The notes beneath the pieces were generated by a model. It ran no database searches and was not told where the DNA came from. It saw only the letters and a program-made list of their open reading frames with translations. A stretch of 64,000 bases of DNA from Citricoccus alkalitolerans (GTDB taxonomy: Bacteria; Actinomycetota; Actinomycetes; Actinomycetales; Micrococcaceae). This document shows positions 1-7,799 of this stretch, in pieces. The position numbers and the translations under genes were made by a program. Where the stretch lies: the NCBI RefSeq assembly GCF_039528175.1, contig NZ_BAAALH010000001.1, positions 992,001 to 1,056,000 of the forward strand, written 5' to 3'. Within the stretch, counting starts at the first letter, position 1. Every line of letters begins with the position of its first letter.

Positions 1-368
1 CCGTGGCCACAGGACTGGCCGGCGTCGAGGACCACACGGGTGGCCATGGGTTGAGCGAGCTCTCCGCGCTGGTGCGTGATTCCGCTCTCGTGCTGAGCGC
101 GGACACCGGAATCGCCCACCTGGCGACGGGGTGGTGCGTTCCCTCCGTGGTGCTGTTTGGCCCGGTGCCCCCGGCACGGTGGGGACCGGCAATCGACCCC
201 GACCTGCATACCGTCCTCTGGCACGGCGACCCTGACGCCGGCGCGTGGGGCGACCCCCACGGCAATACCCTCGACGCGCTGCTGGAGAAGGTGTCTGTCA
301 ACGAGGTGCTGGAGGCCGCGCGCATCCACCTCCACACCAACCCCGTCCAACGAGAGGATCCATCGTGA
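1..368 (+). CDS. GT9 family glycosyltransferase, C-terminal part
   Basis: This is the C-terminal end of a glycosyltransferase family 9 (heptosyltransferase-like) protein; the 5' part lies outside the window. The visible segment carries the family's sugar-nucleotide-binding signature, LSADTGIAHLATGWCVPSVV followed by LFGPVPPARWGP, which corresponds to the SNDTGxxHLA...FGPTxPxRWGP region of GT9 enzymes. In actinobacteria such enzymes add sugars to surface glycans rather than to LPS. Its stop overlaps the GTG of the following epimerase gene (GTGA), so the two are probably translated together in one glycan operon. The acceptor and sugar cannot be told. Confidence 0.82.
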   Translation, partial: VATGLAGVEDHTGGHGLSELSALVRDSALVLSADTGIAHLATGWCVPSVVLFGPVPPARWGPAIDPDLHTVLWHGDPDAGAWGDPHGNTLDALLEKVSVNEVLEAARIHLHTNPVQREDPS

Positions 369-1384
369 ACCCTGAGAACCGCCAGACCGATACTGGAGGC
401 GGACCGCGGCGCCCGATCCGCCGAGCCGTCGTGACCGGAGGCGCGGGCTTCCTTGGCAGCCACCTGTGCACCGAGTTGCGGCGGCGAGAGGTCGAGGTGA
501 TCTGCCTGGACAACTTCCTCACCGGCAAAGCCGTTAACATTGAGCACCTGATCGGCGATCCTGGTTTCCGGCTCGTCCAGTGCGACGTCACGGACTACAT
601 CCATGTCCCCGGAGAGGTGGACCTCGTGCTGCACTTCGCCTCGCCGGCCTCCCCGATCGACTACCTGAAGCTGCCCATCCACACCCTCAAGGTCGGGTCG
701 GTCGGCACCCTGCACGCTCTGGGCCTGGCCAAGGACAAGGGGGCCCGCTTCATCCTCGCTTCCACCTCGGAGGTCTACGGGGACCCCCAGGTGCATCCCC
801 AGTCCGAGGACTACTGGGGACACGTCAATCCGGTGGGGCCGCGCGGGGTGTATGACGAGGCCAAGCGCTTCGCCGAGGCCATGACGGTGGCCTACCGCGG
901 GCAACACGCAGTGGACACGGGCATCGTCCGCATCTTCAACACCTTCGGTCCGCGGATGCGCCCGTACGACGGCCGGGCGATTCCCACCTTCATCCGGCAG
1001 GCGTTGGCGGGCGAGCCGTTGACCGTCACGGGCGACGGCGCCCAGACGCGCTCGGTCTGCTACGTCTCCGATCTGGTGCGCGGGATTCTGGCCCTGGCAT
1101 GGAGCGACCATTCCGGTCCGATGAACGTCGGCAACCCCCACGAGCTCTCCGTGCTGCAGATTGCCCGGGACGTCGTGGCCGCCACCGGATCCGACTCGTC
1201 GATCGAGTTCATCGACCGCCCGGTGGACGATCCCCTGGTCCGCCGTCCCGACACGGCCTTGGCCACTCGGGAACTGGGCTGGGCTCCGGAGGTGCCGTGG
1301 ACCGAGGGACTCGCGCGCACCGTGGAGTGGTTCCGCACGGCCGTCGACGAGGACAACCTCCAGACGGCCACCCGTCACAGCTGA
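365..1384 (+). CDS. NAD-dependent epimerase/dehydratase, UDP-glucuronate decarboxylase-like
   Basis: This is an extended short-chain dehydrogenase/reductase of 339 aa. It has the N-terminal Rossmann motif VVTGGAGFLGSHLC, a catalytic Ser in STSEVYGDP and the YxxxK pair in YDEAKRFAEA. The spacing, with NTFGPRMRPYDGR downstream, is typical of UDP-glucuronate decarboxylase (UXS), which makes UDP-xylose; dTDP-glucose dehydratase or a GDP-sugar epimerase are alternatives. The GTG at 365 is preferred because it overlaps the stop of the GT9 gene (GTGA) and gives a family-typical N-terminus; upstream in-frame codons would overlap that gene by more than 100 bp. It probably supplies an activated sugar to the neighbouring transferases. 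Confidence 0.85.
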   Translation: MNPENRQTDTGGGPRRPIRRAVVTGGAGFLGSHLCTELRRREVEVICLDNFLTGKAVNIEHLIGDPGFRLVQCDVTDYIHVPGEVDLVLHFASPASPIDYLKLPIHTLKVGSVGTLHALGLAKDKGARFILASTSEVYGDPQVHPQSEDYWGHVNPVGPRGVYDEAKRFAEAMTVAYRGQHAVDTGIVRIFNTFGPRMRPYDGRAIPTFIRQALAGEPLTVTGDGAQTRSVCYVSDLVRGILALAWSDHSGPMNVGNPHELSVLQIARDVVAATGSDSSIEFIDRPVDDPLVRRPDTALATRELGWAPEVPWTEGLARTVEWFRTAVDEDNLQTATRHS

Positions 1385-1400
1385 CCGTGGGCTGAAAGGT

Positions 1401-1449
1401 GTCGTCGCNNNNNNNNNNNNNNNNNNNNNNNNNNNNNNNNGGCGACGAC
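1401..1449. terminator. Inverted repeat around an assembly gap, likely terminator
   Basis: The bases next to the N-run are complementary: GTCGTCGC at 1401-1408 and GCGACGAC at 1442-1449. The site lies between the convergent epimerase (+) and glycosyltransferase (-) genes, where a bidirectional terminator hairpin is expected. The loop and any remaining stem are hidden by the Ns. Confidence 0.5.
1409..1440. other. Assembly gap (32 N)
   Basis: A run of 32 N lies between two convergent genes. It interrupts what looks like a GC-rich hairpin, a structure that often blocks sequencing. No coding sequence seems to be lost. Confidence 0.95.
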
Positions 1450-1456
1450 GGCCGGT

Positions 1457-3271
1457 TCAGCTCACGTACTGACGCGCCTTGCTGTGGCGCTGCGAGTCCT
1501 CCAGGGCCAGGAAGCGCTGCTCGACGCGCGGGGGCAGCACCCGGCGTTCGCGCAGCACCCATCCGGCGCCGGCCAGGGCGTCGACGATGCCGGCGGCCGT
1601 GGTGCGGTCCCACGGCGCCGTGCCGAGCACGTCACGAGTTCGACGTACGGCGGCGCCCACCGGGCGGCGCAGCCAGATGAACCAGAGGGTGTTGCGCAGG
1701 CCGTGACGTCGGCGCAGGTGCGGATCACGGACCGTGGACGCCTGATGGTGCACCAGCACCTCGGGCAGGTGGCAGAGTTCCCAGCCCGCGGTGGCAAGGT
1801 CCGCTGCCATCAGTTCCTCCTCACCACCGAGCCAGAGCCGCGGATTGAACCCACCGACCTCGCGGAAGGCCGCGGTGCGCATGACCGAGGCTCCGGCCAG
1901 GAAGCTGCCCAGTGCCGGACCCGGGAGCCACTCCGGGCCGGACACAGGAGAATGCAGCAGCTCGGCGTTGATGGGATCGTCCCGACCGCCGGGCTCGACG
2001 AGGATCCGGCCGGTGACCACGCCCAGTAGGGGATGGGCGTTCAACGCCGCCACAGCCAGGTCCAGGGCGCCGGGCTCCCACCACGTGTCGTCGTCACAGA
2101 AGGCCACGAACTCGGTGGTGACCTGCTCCATAGCCAGATTGCGTCCCACGGCTCCCAGGTTGTCCGGGCTAGCGACCAGCACGACCTGCGGGTCGCCCGA
2201 GTACCGCTCCCGGATGGCTGGCGCAGTCCCATCAGAGGAACCGTTGTCCACGACGACCACGCGGGGCCGCTCCGGCAGGCATATCAAGCGTTCCAGTGAC
2301 TGCAACGCCTCAGCTCGGCGGTTGTAGGTGATCATCACCACGGACAGCCGCGGGTGGAAGGACCCCGGTGCGCCGGGCTGCGGTGCCGGCGTGGCGGTCA
2401 CCGTCACCTGGGGGCGCAACCGCGCGAGGTCGGCCTCGACGGTGACGGGAACCGATTGGCGGCGGCGCACCGCCGCCGGAACCCGCGGGAGAGTGGCGGC
2501 CAGCGCGCGCCATCCCCGGGATCCGGCTGCCACCGCCGCGCGGACTTCCGCCCCCACAGCCGGCCACGGCCGACGCATCACCGTGGTCAGCAGTCGGCTG
2601 CGGAGAAGTTCCCGCTGGCGGGTCTCGTTCGGCTCCCGCAGGCTCGAGGGGTGGTGGTGGACCCACAGGTCGGGGGCATAGGCGAGCTCCCAACCGGCGG
2701 CCACCAGGTCCAAGGCCACCCGCTCCTCTTCGCCGGGGAAGCGGACCACGGGATCGAACCCGCCCACCTCCAGAAACGCCGATCGACGCACCATCGCGGC
2801 ACAGGCCACGAAGCCCAGGAGCCGCGGTCCTGATCCGGTCGAGGCCGGCCCCAGGGGGGAATCGGCGAGCACGGCATTGATGGGGTCCGGCACATCGTCT
2901 GGCCCCACCGCGATGGATGCCGCCAGCAGCCCCAAGCGCGGATGGTCCTCGAAGAGCTCCTCGCCGCGCTGCAACGCACCGGGCGACCACCACGAGTCGT
3001 CATCGGCGAAGGCGATGAATTCCGTCTCCGCCAGCTGGGCGCCCACGGTTCTGGCTTCCGCGCCACGGTTCTGCGGCAGCCTTACCACGCGCACGCTGGG
3101 GAACATGGACTCGATGGCCTCCGGCGACCCGTCCGTGGAGGCGTTGTCCACCACGATCACGGGCGCTTCGTGGTGTCCGAGGTAGGCCAGGAGTTCCTCA
3201 CGTCGATTGCGGGTGGCCACCACCACCGTGGTGCGTTCAGGTCGTCGGCCTGCGGGCTTAGGCTCGGTCAC
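1457..3271 (-). CDS. Tandem family-2 glycosyltransferase (two GT2 domains)
   Basis: This 604-aa protein consists of two GT2 domains in tandem. Each begins with a VVDN(A/G)S(T/S)DG nucleotide-binding strand, has an acidic metal-binding motif (FADDDSWW in copy 1, FCDDDTWW in copy 2), a GGF(D/N)P acceptor motif, a GEEE motif and a VHH(H/Q) turn near the domain end. Both copies keep the acidic residues, so both may be active. The start is the GTG at 3271: a strong GAGGGAGA ribosome site sits 7 bp upstream, whereas an upstream ATG at 3331 lacks one. A TAGGAT box at 3309-3314 is a likely -10. It faces the sugar operon and probably acts on the same surface glycan. No membrane segment is evident. Confidence 0.82.
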   Translation of the reverse strand: MTEPKPAGRRPERTTVVVATRNRREELLAYLGHHEAPVIVVDNASTDGSPEAIESMFPSVRVVRLPQNRGAEARTVGAQLAETEFIAFADDDSWWSPGALQRGEELFEDHPRLGLLAASIAVGPDDVPDPINAVLADSPLGPASTGSGPRLLGFVACAAMVRRSAFLEVGGFDPVVRFPGEEERVALDLVAAGWELAYAPDLWVHHHPSSLREPNETRQRELLRSRLLTTVMRRPWPAVGAEVRAAVAAGSRGWRALAATLPRVPAAVRRRQSVPVTVEADLARLRPQVTVTATPAPQPGAPGSFHPRLSVVMITYNRRAEALQSLERLICLPERPRVVVVDNGSSDGTAPAIRERYSGDPQVVLVASPDNLGAVGRNLAMEQVTTEFVAFCDDDTWWEPGALDLAVAALNAHPLLGVVTGRILVEPGGRDDPINAELLHSPVSGPEWLPGPALGSFLAGASVMRTAAFREVGGFNPRLWLGGEEELMAADLATAGWELCHLPEVLVHHQASTVRDPHLRRRHGLRNTLWFIWLRRPVGAAVRRTRDVLGTAPWDRTTAAGIVDALAGAGWVLRERRVLPPRVEQRFLALEDSQRHSKARQYVS

Positions 3272-3308
3272 GGCTCTCTCCCTCGGCTCATCCTGCGGAT
3301 CTCTGACG

Positions 3309-3314
3309 ATCCTA
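3309..3314 (-). promoter_or_regulatory. Candidate -10 box for the tandem GT2 gene
   Basis: The minus strand reads TAGGAT about 37 bp upstream of the GTG at 3271. Transcription from about 3302 would leave a short leader containing the GAGGGAGA ribosome site. No clear -35 element was seen. Confidence 0.4.
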
Positions 3315-3393
3315 GGGGCTGCTCCCTGCATCGGGCCACCGATGGGCCAACCGGGCGACCTTCCGCCCCGACCTATCTGTTGCTCTCACCTCT

Positions 3394-5571
3394 CTACTGC
3401 CCTTGTTTCTGCTTTCTGCCGTTTCTGCCTTGGGCCGCATTCTTCTCCCGCTGGCGCAAGACCTTCTCGTGGATGGGTGCGTCCGCCGAGGCGCGTAGCT
3501 TTCGATAGTACTCAGCGGCCTCGTCCTGACGCCGCGCCTCGTCCCCGGTGGCGATGTCCATCCGCAGATGCTCCTGCTCGTAGCCGAAGGCATCGACCAG
3601 GGTCTGCGCGTGCGGACGCAGTCGGGCCGCCAGACGGTTGATGTAGGTGCGCAGGGTGCGTGCGCGTTGCGGGGAGATCCGGCCGGTCTCGAGGAACCAG
3701 CCCAGGTCATCCTCGATCACGCGCAAGGCGAAGAGGTTGCGCAACCAGGTCATGATCTGCCGGGTGTGATCGTCCTCGATCTGCTCGATCGCCCGCGTGA
3801 ACGCCTCCCATTCGAGCAACTCGCCGTGATTGCGAGCGGCGTCGATCAGGTCAGCCTGGTGCAGATTGAAGGTGGCGGCCTGTTCGGACTGGGACTTCTT
3901 GGCCACCGGCATCAGGGCCTGGGCGACGGCACCGGTCTTGGACCGCACCCGGTCCTCAAGCAGCGCCCTCTGAACCTCGACATCCTTGAACCAACTGGCA
4001 CTCTTGCGCTCCGAGCCTGCATCCTGCACGGACTGCACCACGCGGCGCAAGCCGGACCGGTATACGACGGCCTCGGTGGCCTGGCCCCGGACGTAGCGGG
4101 ACAGGGCTCCGATGGAGAGGTTGGTCAGGTCCTTGGAGTAATCGGACAGCAGCCGTTTACCGACCAGCTGGAGCAACACGTTGTTGTCACCCTCGAAGGT
4201 CACGAAGATGTCCAGGTCGTGACGGAGTGAGGCGAACCGGTTCTTGGCCATGTATCCCGCACCACCACAGGCCTCGCGGGCCTCCTGCAGTGAGTCCAGC
4301 GCATTCCAGGTCGTCAACGGCTTGATGGCGGCGGCCAGGGTCTCGAGTTCCTGCCGGTCCTCATCGGTGTCCGACTCCCCGGAGAACACGGCGTCGAACT
4401 TCTCCAGCAACTCGTTGGCGGCAAAGGTGTCGGCATAGGTCCGGGCCAGGCGATCGATCAGGCGGCGCTGGTGGAGCTGGTAGTCCATCAGCACCTCCTC
4501 GTGCGTGTCCGAGGTCGCGTTGAACTGCCGGCGTTGATTGCCGTAGGTGATGGCACCGGTCAGCGCCAGGGCGGAGGCGGAGGCACCGGACAGGGCGAGG
4601 GAGACCCTGCCCTGGACGAGGGTTCCGATCATGGTGAAGAACCGGCGGCCGGGGGAGGCGATGTCCGAGGAGTAACCGCCCTTCTCATCCACGGAGCCGT
4701 AGCGGTTCAGCAGGTTGGTACGGGGAATGCGCACGTGGTCGAAGTGCAGCCGGCCGTTGTCGATGCCGTTGAGTCCGCCCTTGTACCCGTCGTCCTCGCC
4801 GCCGATGCCCGGCAGGAAGTCGCCGGCGGCATCACGGAGTGGAACGTAGAACGCGTGCACCCCGTGGTTGACGCCGCGGGTGATCAGCTGGGCGAAGACC
4901 ACCGCGGCCTTGCCGTGGAGCGCGGCGTTGCCCAGGAACTCCTTCCAGGCCGCCTTGAAGGGCGTGTGGATCTCGAACTCATCGGTCTCCGGGACGTAGG
5001 TCGCCGTGGTCGCCAGTGAGGAGACATCCGAACCGTGGCCAATCTCCGTCATGGCGAAGGCGCCCGGCACCTCCAGACTCATGACGGCGGGCAGGAGGCG
5101 CTCGTGATGCTCCTCCGTGCCCAGATGCAGGATGGCGGAACCGAACAGGCCCCACTGCACCCCGGCCTTGATCTGGAGCGACGGGTCGGCACTGACCAAC
5201 TCCGCGAACGTGGCGATGTTCCCGCCGTGGTTGTCGCTGCCGCCGAGGCTCCGTGGGAACGCCTTGTTCACCTGGCCACGATCGACGAGGATGCGCAGCT
5301 GACCCAGCACCCGCTCACGGTGGTCCTCCATCGAGAGATTCTCGATCTTGTGCAGGTCCGGGTCCTTGACATTCTTCCGTCCCTCCAGCCGGTCCGCGGC
5401 CCACCGCCCGAGCAGCAACTGCTGGACGTCGTCCAGGTCCAGTCCGCCGGGCTCTGCCGCGGAGATGGCGCTGAAGGCAGTGTGTGCCCCGGTGTCCGCA
5501 TCTGCCTGGACGGCAGGCGGCACGGCCCCGGCCGGTACCGCGGTGGTGCTGGAATCAGAGGTGGTGGTCAT
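3394..5571 (-). CDS. Acyl-CoA dehydrogenase/oxidase family protein (long form)
   Basis: This 725-aa flavoprotein catalyses, by family, the first step of fatty-acid beta-oxidation (acyl-CoA to trans-2-enoyl-CoA). Visible signatures are FAMTEIGHGSDVSSLATTAT (substrate and FAD region), GACGGAGYMAKNRF and FVTFEGDNNVLLQLVGKRLL near the C-terminal flavin-binding half. The length and these motifs resemble the acyl-CoA oxidase branch (600-700 aa) more than ordinary 380-aa dehydrogenases; the extra C-terminal helical domain fits this. The start has AGGAG 5 bp upstream and overlaps the tetR stop (ATGA), so the two form an operon. The divergent thiolase, reductase and hydratase genes complete a beta-oxidation set resembling the M. 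tuberculosis fadE5-fadA2-fabG4-htdX locus. Confidence 0.85.
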   Translation of the reverse strand: MTTTSDSSTTAVPAGAVPPAVQADADTGAHTAFSAISAAEPGGLDLDDVQQLLLGRWAADRLEGRKNVKDPDLHKIENLSMEDHRERVLGQLRILVDRGQVNKAFPRSLGGSDNHGGNIATFAELVSADPSLQIKAGVQWGLFGSAILHLGTEEHHERLLPAVMSLEVPGAFAMTEIGHGSDVSSLATTATYVPETDEFEIHTPFKAAWKEFLGNAALHGKAAVVFAQLITRGVNHGVHAFYVPLRDAAGDFLPGIGGEDDGYKGGLNGIDNGRLHFDHVRIPRTNLLNRYGSVDEKGGYSSDIASPGRRFFTMIGTLVQGRVSLALSGASASALALTGAITYGNQRRQFNATSDTHEEVLMDYQLHQRRLIDRLARTYADTFAANELLEKFDAVFSGESDTDEDRQELETLAAAIKPLTTWNALDSLQEAREACGGAGYMAKNRFASLRHDLDIFVTFEGDNNVLLQLVGKRLLSDYSKDLTNLSIGALSRYVRGQATEAVVYRSGLRRVVQSVQDAGSERKSASWFKDVEVQRALLEDRVRSKTGAVAQALMPVAKKSQSEQAATFNLHQADLIDAARNHGELLEWEAFTRAIEQIEDDHTRQIMTWLRNLFALRVIEDDLGWFLETGRISPQRARTLRTYINRLAARLRPHAQTLVDAFGYEQEHLRMDIATGDEARRQDEAAEYYRKLRASADAPIHEKVLRQREKNAAQGRNGRKQKQGQ

Positions 5572-6314
5572 GACTGCTCCTGTTCGGGAGTGGAAGGATC
5601 GGTAGACGTCGAGGGTGCGGGGTGATCAGACAGATCAGGGGGATCGGCAGCGGCATAGGTGCCGGACAGGCCTACCGTGAGCCACGCGGTGATCTTGCGT
5701 GCCAGCCGGCCGGCATCCGGCCGGTCGGCTCCGGACGGCGTGACCAACCAGGATTCGCCGGCCGAGCGGACCATGCCGATCGCTGCCCGCGGCCAGTACC
5801 AGGTGGCGGACGCCGCGGAGGGTTGGTGGCCCTGCTGGCGAAGGTAGTCGCGGAAGTGGACGTCCATCACGGCGGCGATCCGCTCGAAGAAGTCAGCCAT
5901 GGCGGTCGGCTGTCCGCTGGACGTGCCGGAGGTGCTGGATCCCTCGGTGATCTCCGGAGTCTCCGGTGGCAGCCGCGTCGAGAAGGCATAGACATGGGGC
6001 GAGGACTCAGCCAGCCTGAGGTATACGGCGACCATCGCGTACAACCCGTCCAGGGCATTGTCCGAGGTCTCCGCGGCCGCCAGCAGTTCACGTTCCATGA
6101 AATCGATGGCGCGTTCACCCACGGCGGCCTGCAAACCGTTCTTGTCCCCGAAGTACCGGTAGAAGACGCTCTTGGAAGTTCCGGCATGCGTGGCGATGTC
6201 GCCCATGGACGCCTGGGGTCCGAGATCGTGGACGGCATGGCGGGCGGCCCGGATCAGTTCTGCGCGCCGCTGCAGGCGGTGCTCGTCCCAACGGGTGGCA
6301 CGGCCATCCGGCAT
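5568..6314 (-). CDS. TetR family regulator of the beta-oxidation genes
   Basis: This TetR-type repressor of 248 aa has an N-terminal helix-turn-helix around SMGDIATHAGTSKSVFYRYF and a variable C-terminal ligand domain, presumably binding acyl-CoA. Start choice: the ATG at 6314 has AAGGA 7 bp upstream and follows a possible -10 (TATCGT, 6340-6345); an in-frame GTG at 6341 lacks a ribosome site and would overlap the operator. Its stop overlaps the start of the acyl-CoA dehydrogenase gene. GTATC half-sites in the divergent intergenic region are its likely operator, so it probably represses both itself with the dehydrogenase and the thiolase operon. Confidence 0.85.
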   Translation of the reverse strand: MPDGRATRWDEHRLQRRAELIRAARHAVHDLGPQASMGDIATHAGTSKSVFYRYFGDKNGLQAAVGERAIDFMERELLAAAETSDNALDGLYAMVAVYLRLAESSPHVYAFSTRLPPETPEITEGSSTSGTSSGQPTAMADFFERIAAVMDVHFRDYLRQQGHQPSAASATWYWPRAAIGMVRSAGESWLVTPSGADRPDAGRLARKITAWLTVGLSGTYAAADPPDLSDHPAPSTSTDPSTPEQEQS

Positions 6315-6341
6315 ATCGGCGTCCTTGACTGCAGTATTCAC

Positions 6342-6374
6342 GATACTGAGCGTATCAGGTACTCTGGGTATCAG
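6342..6374. promoter_or_regulatory. Candidate TetR operator between divergent fatty-acid genes
   Basis: The 113-bp region between tetR and the thiolase gene contains GATAC at 6342 inverted against GTATC at 6352 (5-bp arms, 5-bp spacer), plus a further GTATCAG at 6368. The repeats lie between a possible leftward -10 (TATCGT, 6340-6345) and around a possible rightward -10 (TACTCT, 6360-6365), as expected for a repressor controlling both directions. Confidence 0.5.
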
Positions 6375-6427
6375 TAAGACCCGTCACGTTGTACCCACGG
6401 CTCGCCGTGAAACCCGAAGGGATCACC

Positions 6428-7795
6428 ATGACCGAAAAGACCTCCGCGAACATGCCAGCTCCGCAGGACACAGCGCGGCTCACCGCAGGCCAGCCCGCCA
6501 TCGCCGGTGGCGAGGTGCGGGAGGCCGTCATCATCGGCGGAAACCGCACGCCGTTCGCACGGTCCCATGGCGCCTATGCCAAGGCCACCAACAAGGACCT
6601 GCTGACCTCCGCCCTGAACGGTCTCATTGCCCGGTACGGGCTGCAGGGGGAGCGGATCGGGGAGGTTGCTGCCGGCGCGGTCATCAAGCACAGCAAGGAT
6701 TTCAACCTGACCCGGGAATCCGTCCTCGGCACCTCGCTGGACCCGGCCACCCCCGCCCACGAGGTCCAGATCGCCTGCGCCACGGGCATGGAGGCCATCG
6801 GAGGACTCGCCAACAAGATCCGACTGGGGCAGCTCGACTCGGCCATCGGCGGTGGTGTAGACAGCATCTCCGACGCCCCCCTCGTCTTCAACGACGCCGC
6901 CCGCGCCGTTCTGATGGAGCTCAACCGCGCCCGCACCACGCAGGACAAGATCAAGGCAGTCCTGAAGTTCCGCCCCGGCCATCTGGCACCCCAGGCCCCC
7001 GGCACCGAGGAACCCCGCACGGGACTGTCCATGGGCGAACACCAGGCCCGGACCACCCACCAGTGGGGGATCTCCCGGCAGGCTCAGGACGAGCTGGCCC
7101 TGGCCAGCCACCACCGCCTCGCGGCCGCCTATGACCGCGGTTTCTTCGACGGCCTCGTGACACCTTTCGGCTCGCTGACCAGGGACAACAACCTGCGTGC
7201 GGACACCACGCTCGAGAAGCTCGGCAAGCTCAAGCCCGCTTTCGGCCGCGACCTCGGGGACGAGGCCACCATGACCGCCGGAAACTCCACCCCGCTGACG
7301 GACGGGGCCTCCACGGTCCTGCTCGGTTCCGAGGAATGGGCCGCGGAGAAGGGCCTGCCCGTACTCGCCGACTTCGTGGACTTCGAGACCGGCGCCGTGG
7401 ATTTCGTGGACGGCAAGGAGGGCCTGCTCATGGCGCCGGCCTACGCCCTGTCCCACCTATTGCAGCGCCAGGGACTGTCCCTGCAGGACTTCGACTACTA
7501 CGAGATCCACGAGGCCTTCGCCGGAACGGTCCTGTCCACCCTGAAGGCCTGGGAGGATGAGGACTTCTGCCGCGACCAGCTGGGTCTGGACGCGCCCCTG
7601 GGCGCCATCGACCGGTCCAAACTCAACGTCAACGGCTCCTCGCTGGCCGCCGGCCACCCCTTTGCCGCCACCGGCGGCCGCATCATCGCCACCCTGGCCA
7701 CGATGCTCCACGAGAAGGGGCCGGGCTCACTCGGTCTGATCTCAGTCTGCGCGGCCGGCGGCCAGGGCATCGTCGCGATCATCCGGGGGCGCTGA
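6428..7795 (+). CDS. Acetyl-CoA C-acyltransferase (thiolase)
   Basis: This 455-aa thiolase cleaves 3-ketoacyl-CoA in the last step of beta-oxidation. All catalytic elements are visible: the nucleophilic Cys in QIACATGMEA, His in EIHEAFAGTV, the NVNGSSLAAGHPFAATGGR loop and the second Cys in ISVCAAGGQG. It is longer than the usual 390 aa, as in the FadI/FadA2 subgroup that has an insertion and an N-terminal extension. The ATG at 6428 has GAAGGG 7 bp upstream. It leads a tight three-gene operon (gap of 4 bp to the next gene) and is divergent from tetR and the acyl-CoA dehydrogenase. Confidence 0.9.
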   Translation: MTEKTSANMPAPQDTARLTAGQPAIAGGEVREAVIIGGNRTPFARSHGAYAKATNKDLLTSALNGLIARYGLQGERIGEVAAGAVIKHSKDFNLTRESVLGTSLDPATPAHEVQIACATGMEAIGGLANKIRLGQLDSAIGGGVDSISDAPLVFNDAARAVLMELNRARTTQDKIKAVLKFRPGHLAPQAPGTEEPRTGLSMGEHQARTTHQWGISRQAQDELALASHHRLAAAYDRGFFDGLVTPFGSLTRDNNLRADTTLEKLGKLKPAFGRDLGDEATMTAGNSTPLTDGASTVLLGSEEWAAEKGLPVLADFVDFETGAVDFVDGKEGLLMAPAYALSHLLQRQGLSLQDFDYYEIHEAFAGTVLSTLKAWEDEDFCRDQLGLDAPLGAIDRSKLNVNGSSLAAGHPFAATGGRIIATLATMLHEKGPGSLGLISVCAAGGQGIVAIIRGR

Positions 7796-7799
7796 GCAC

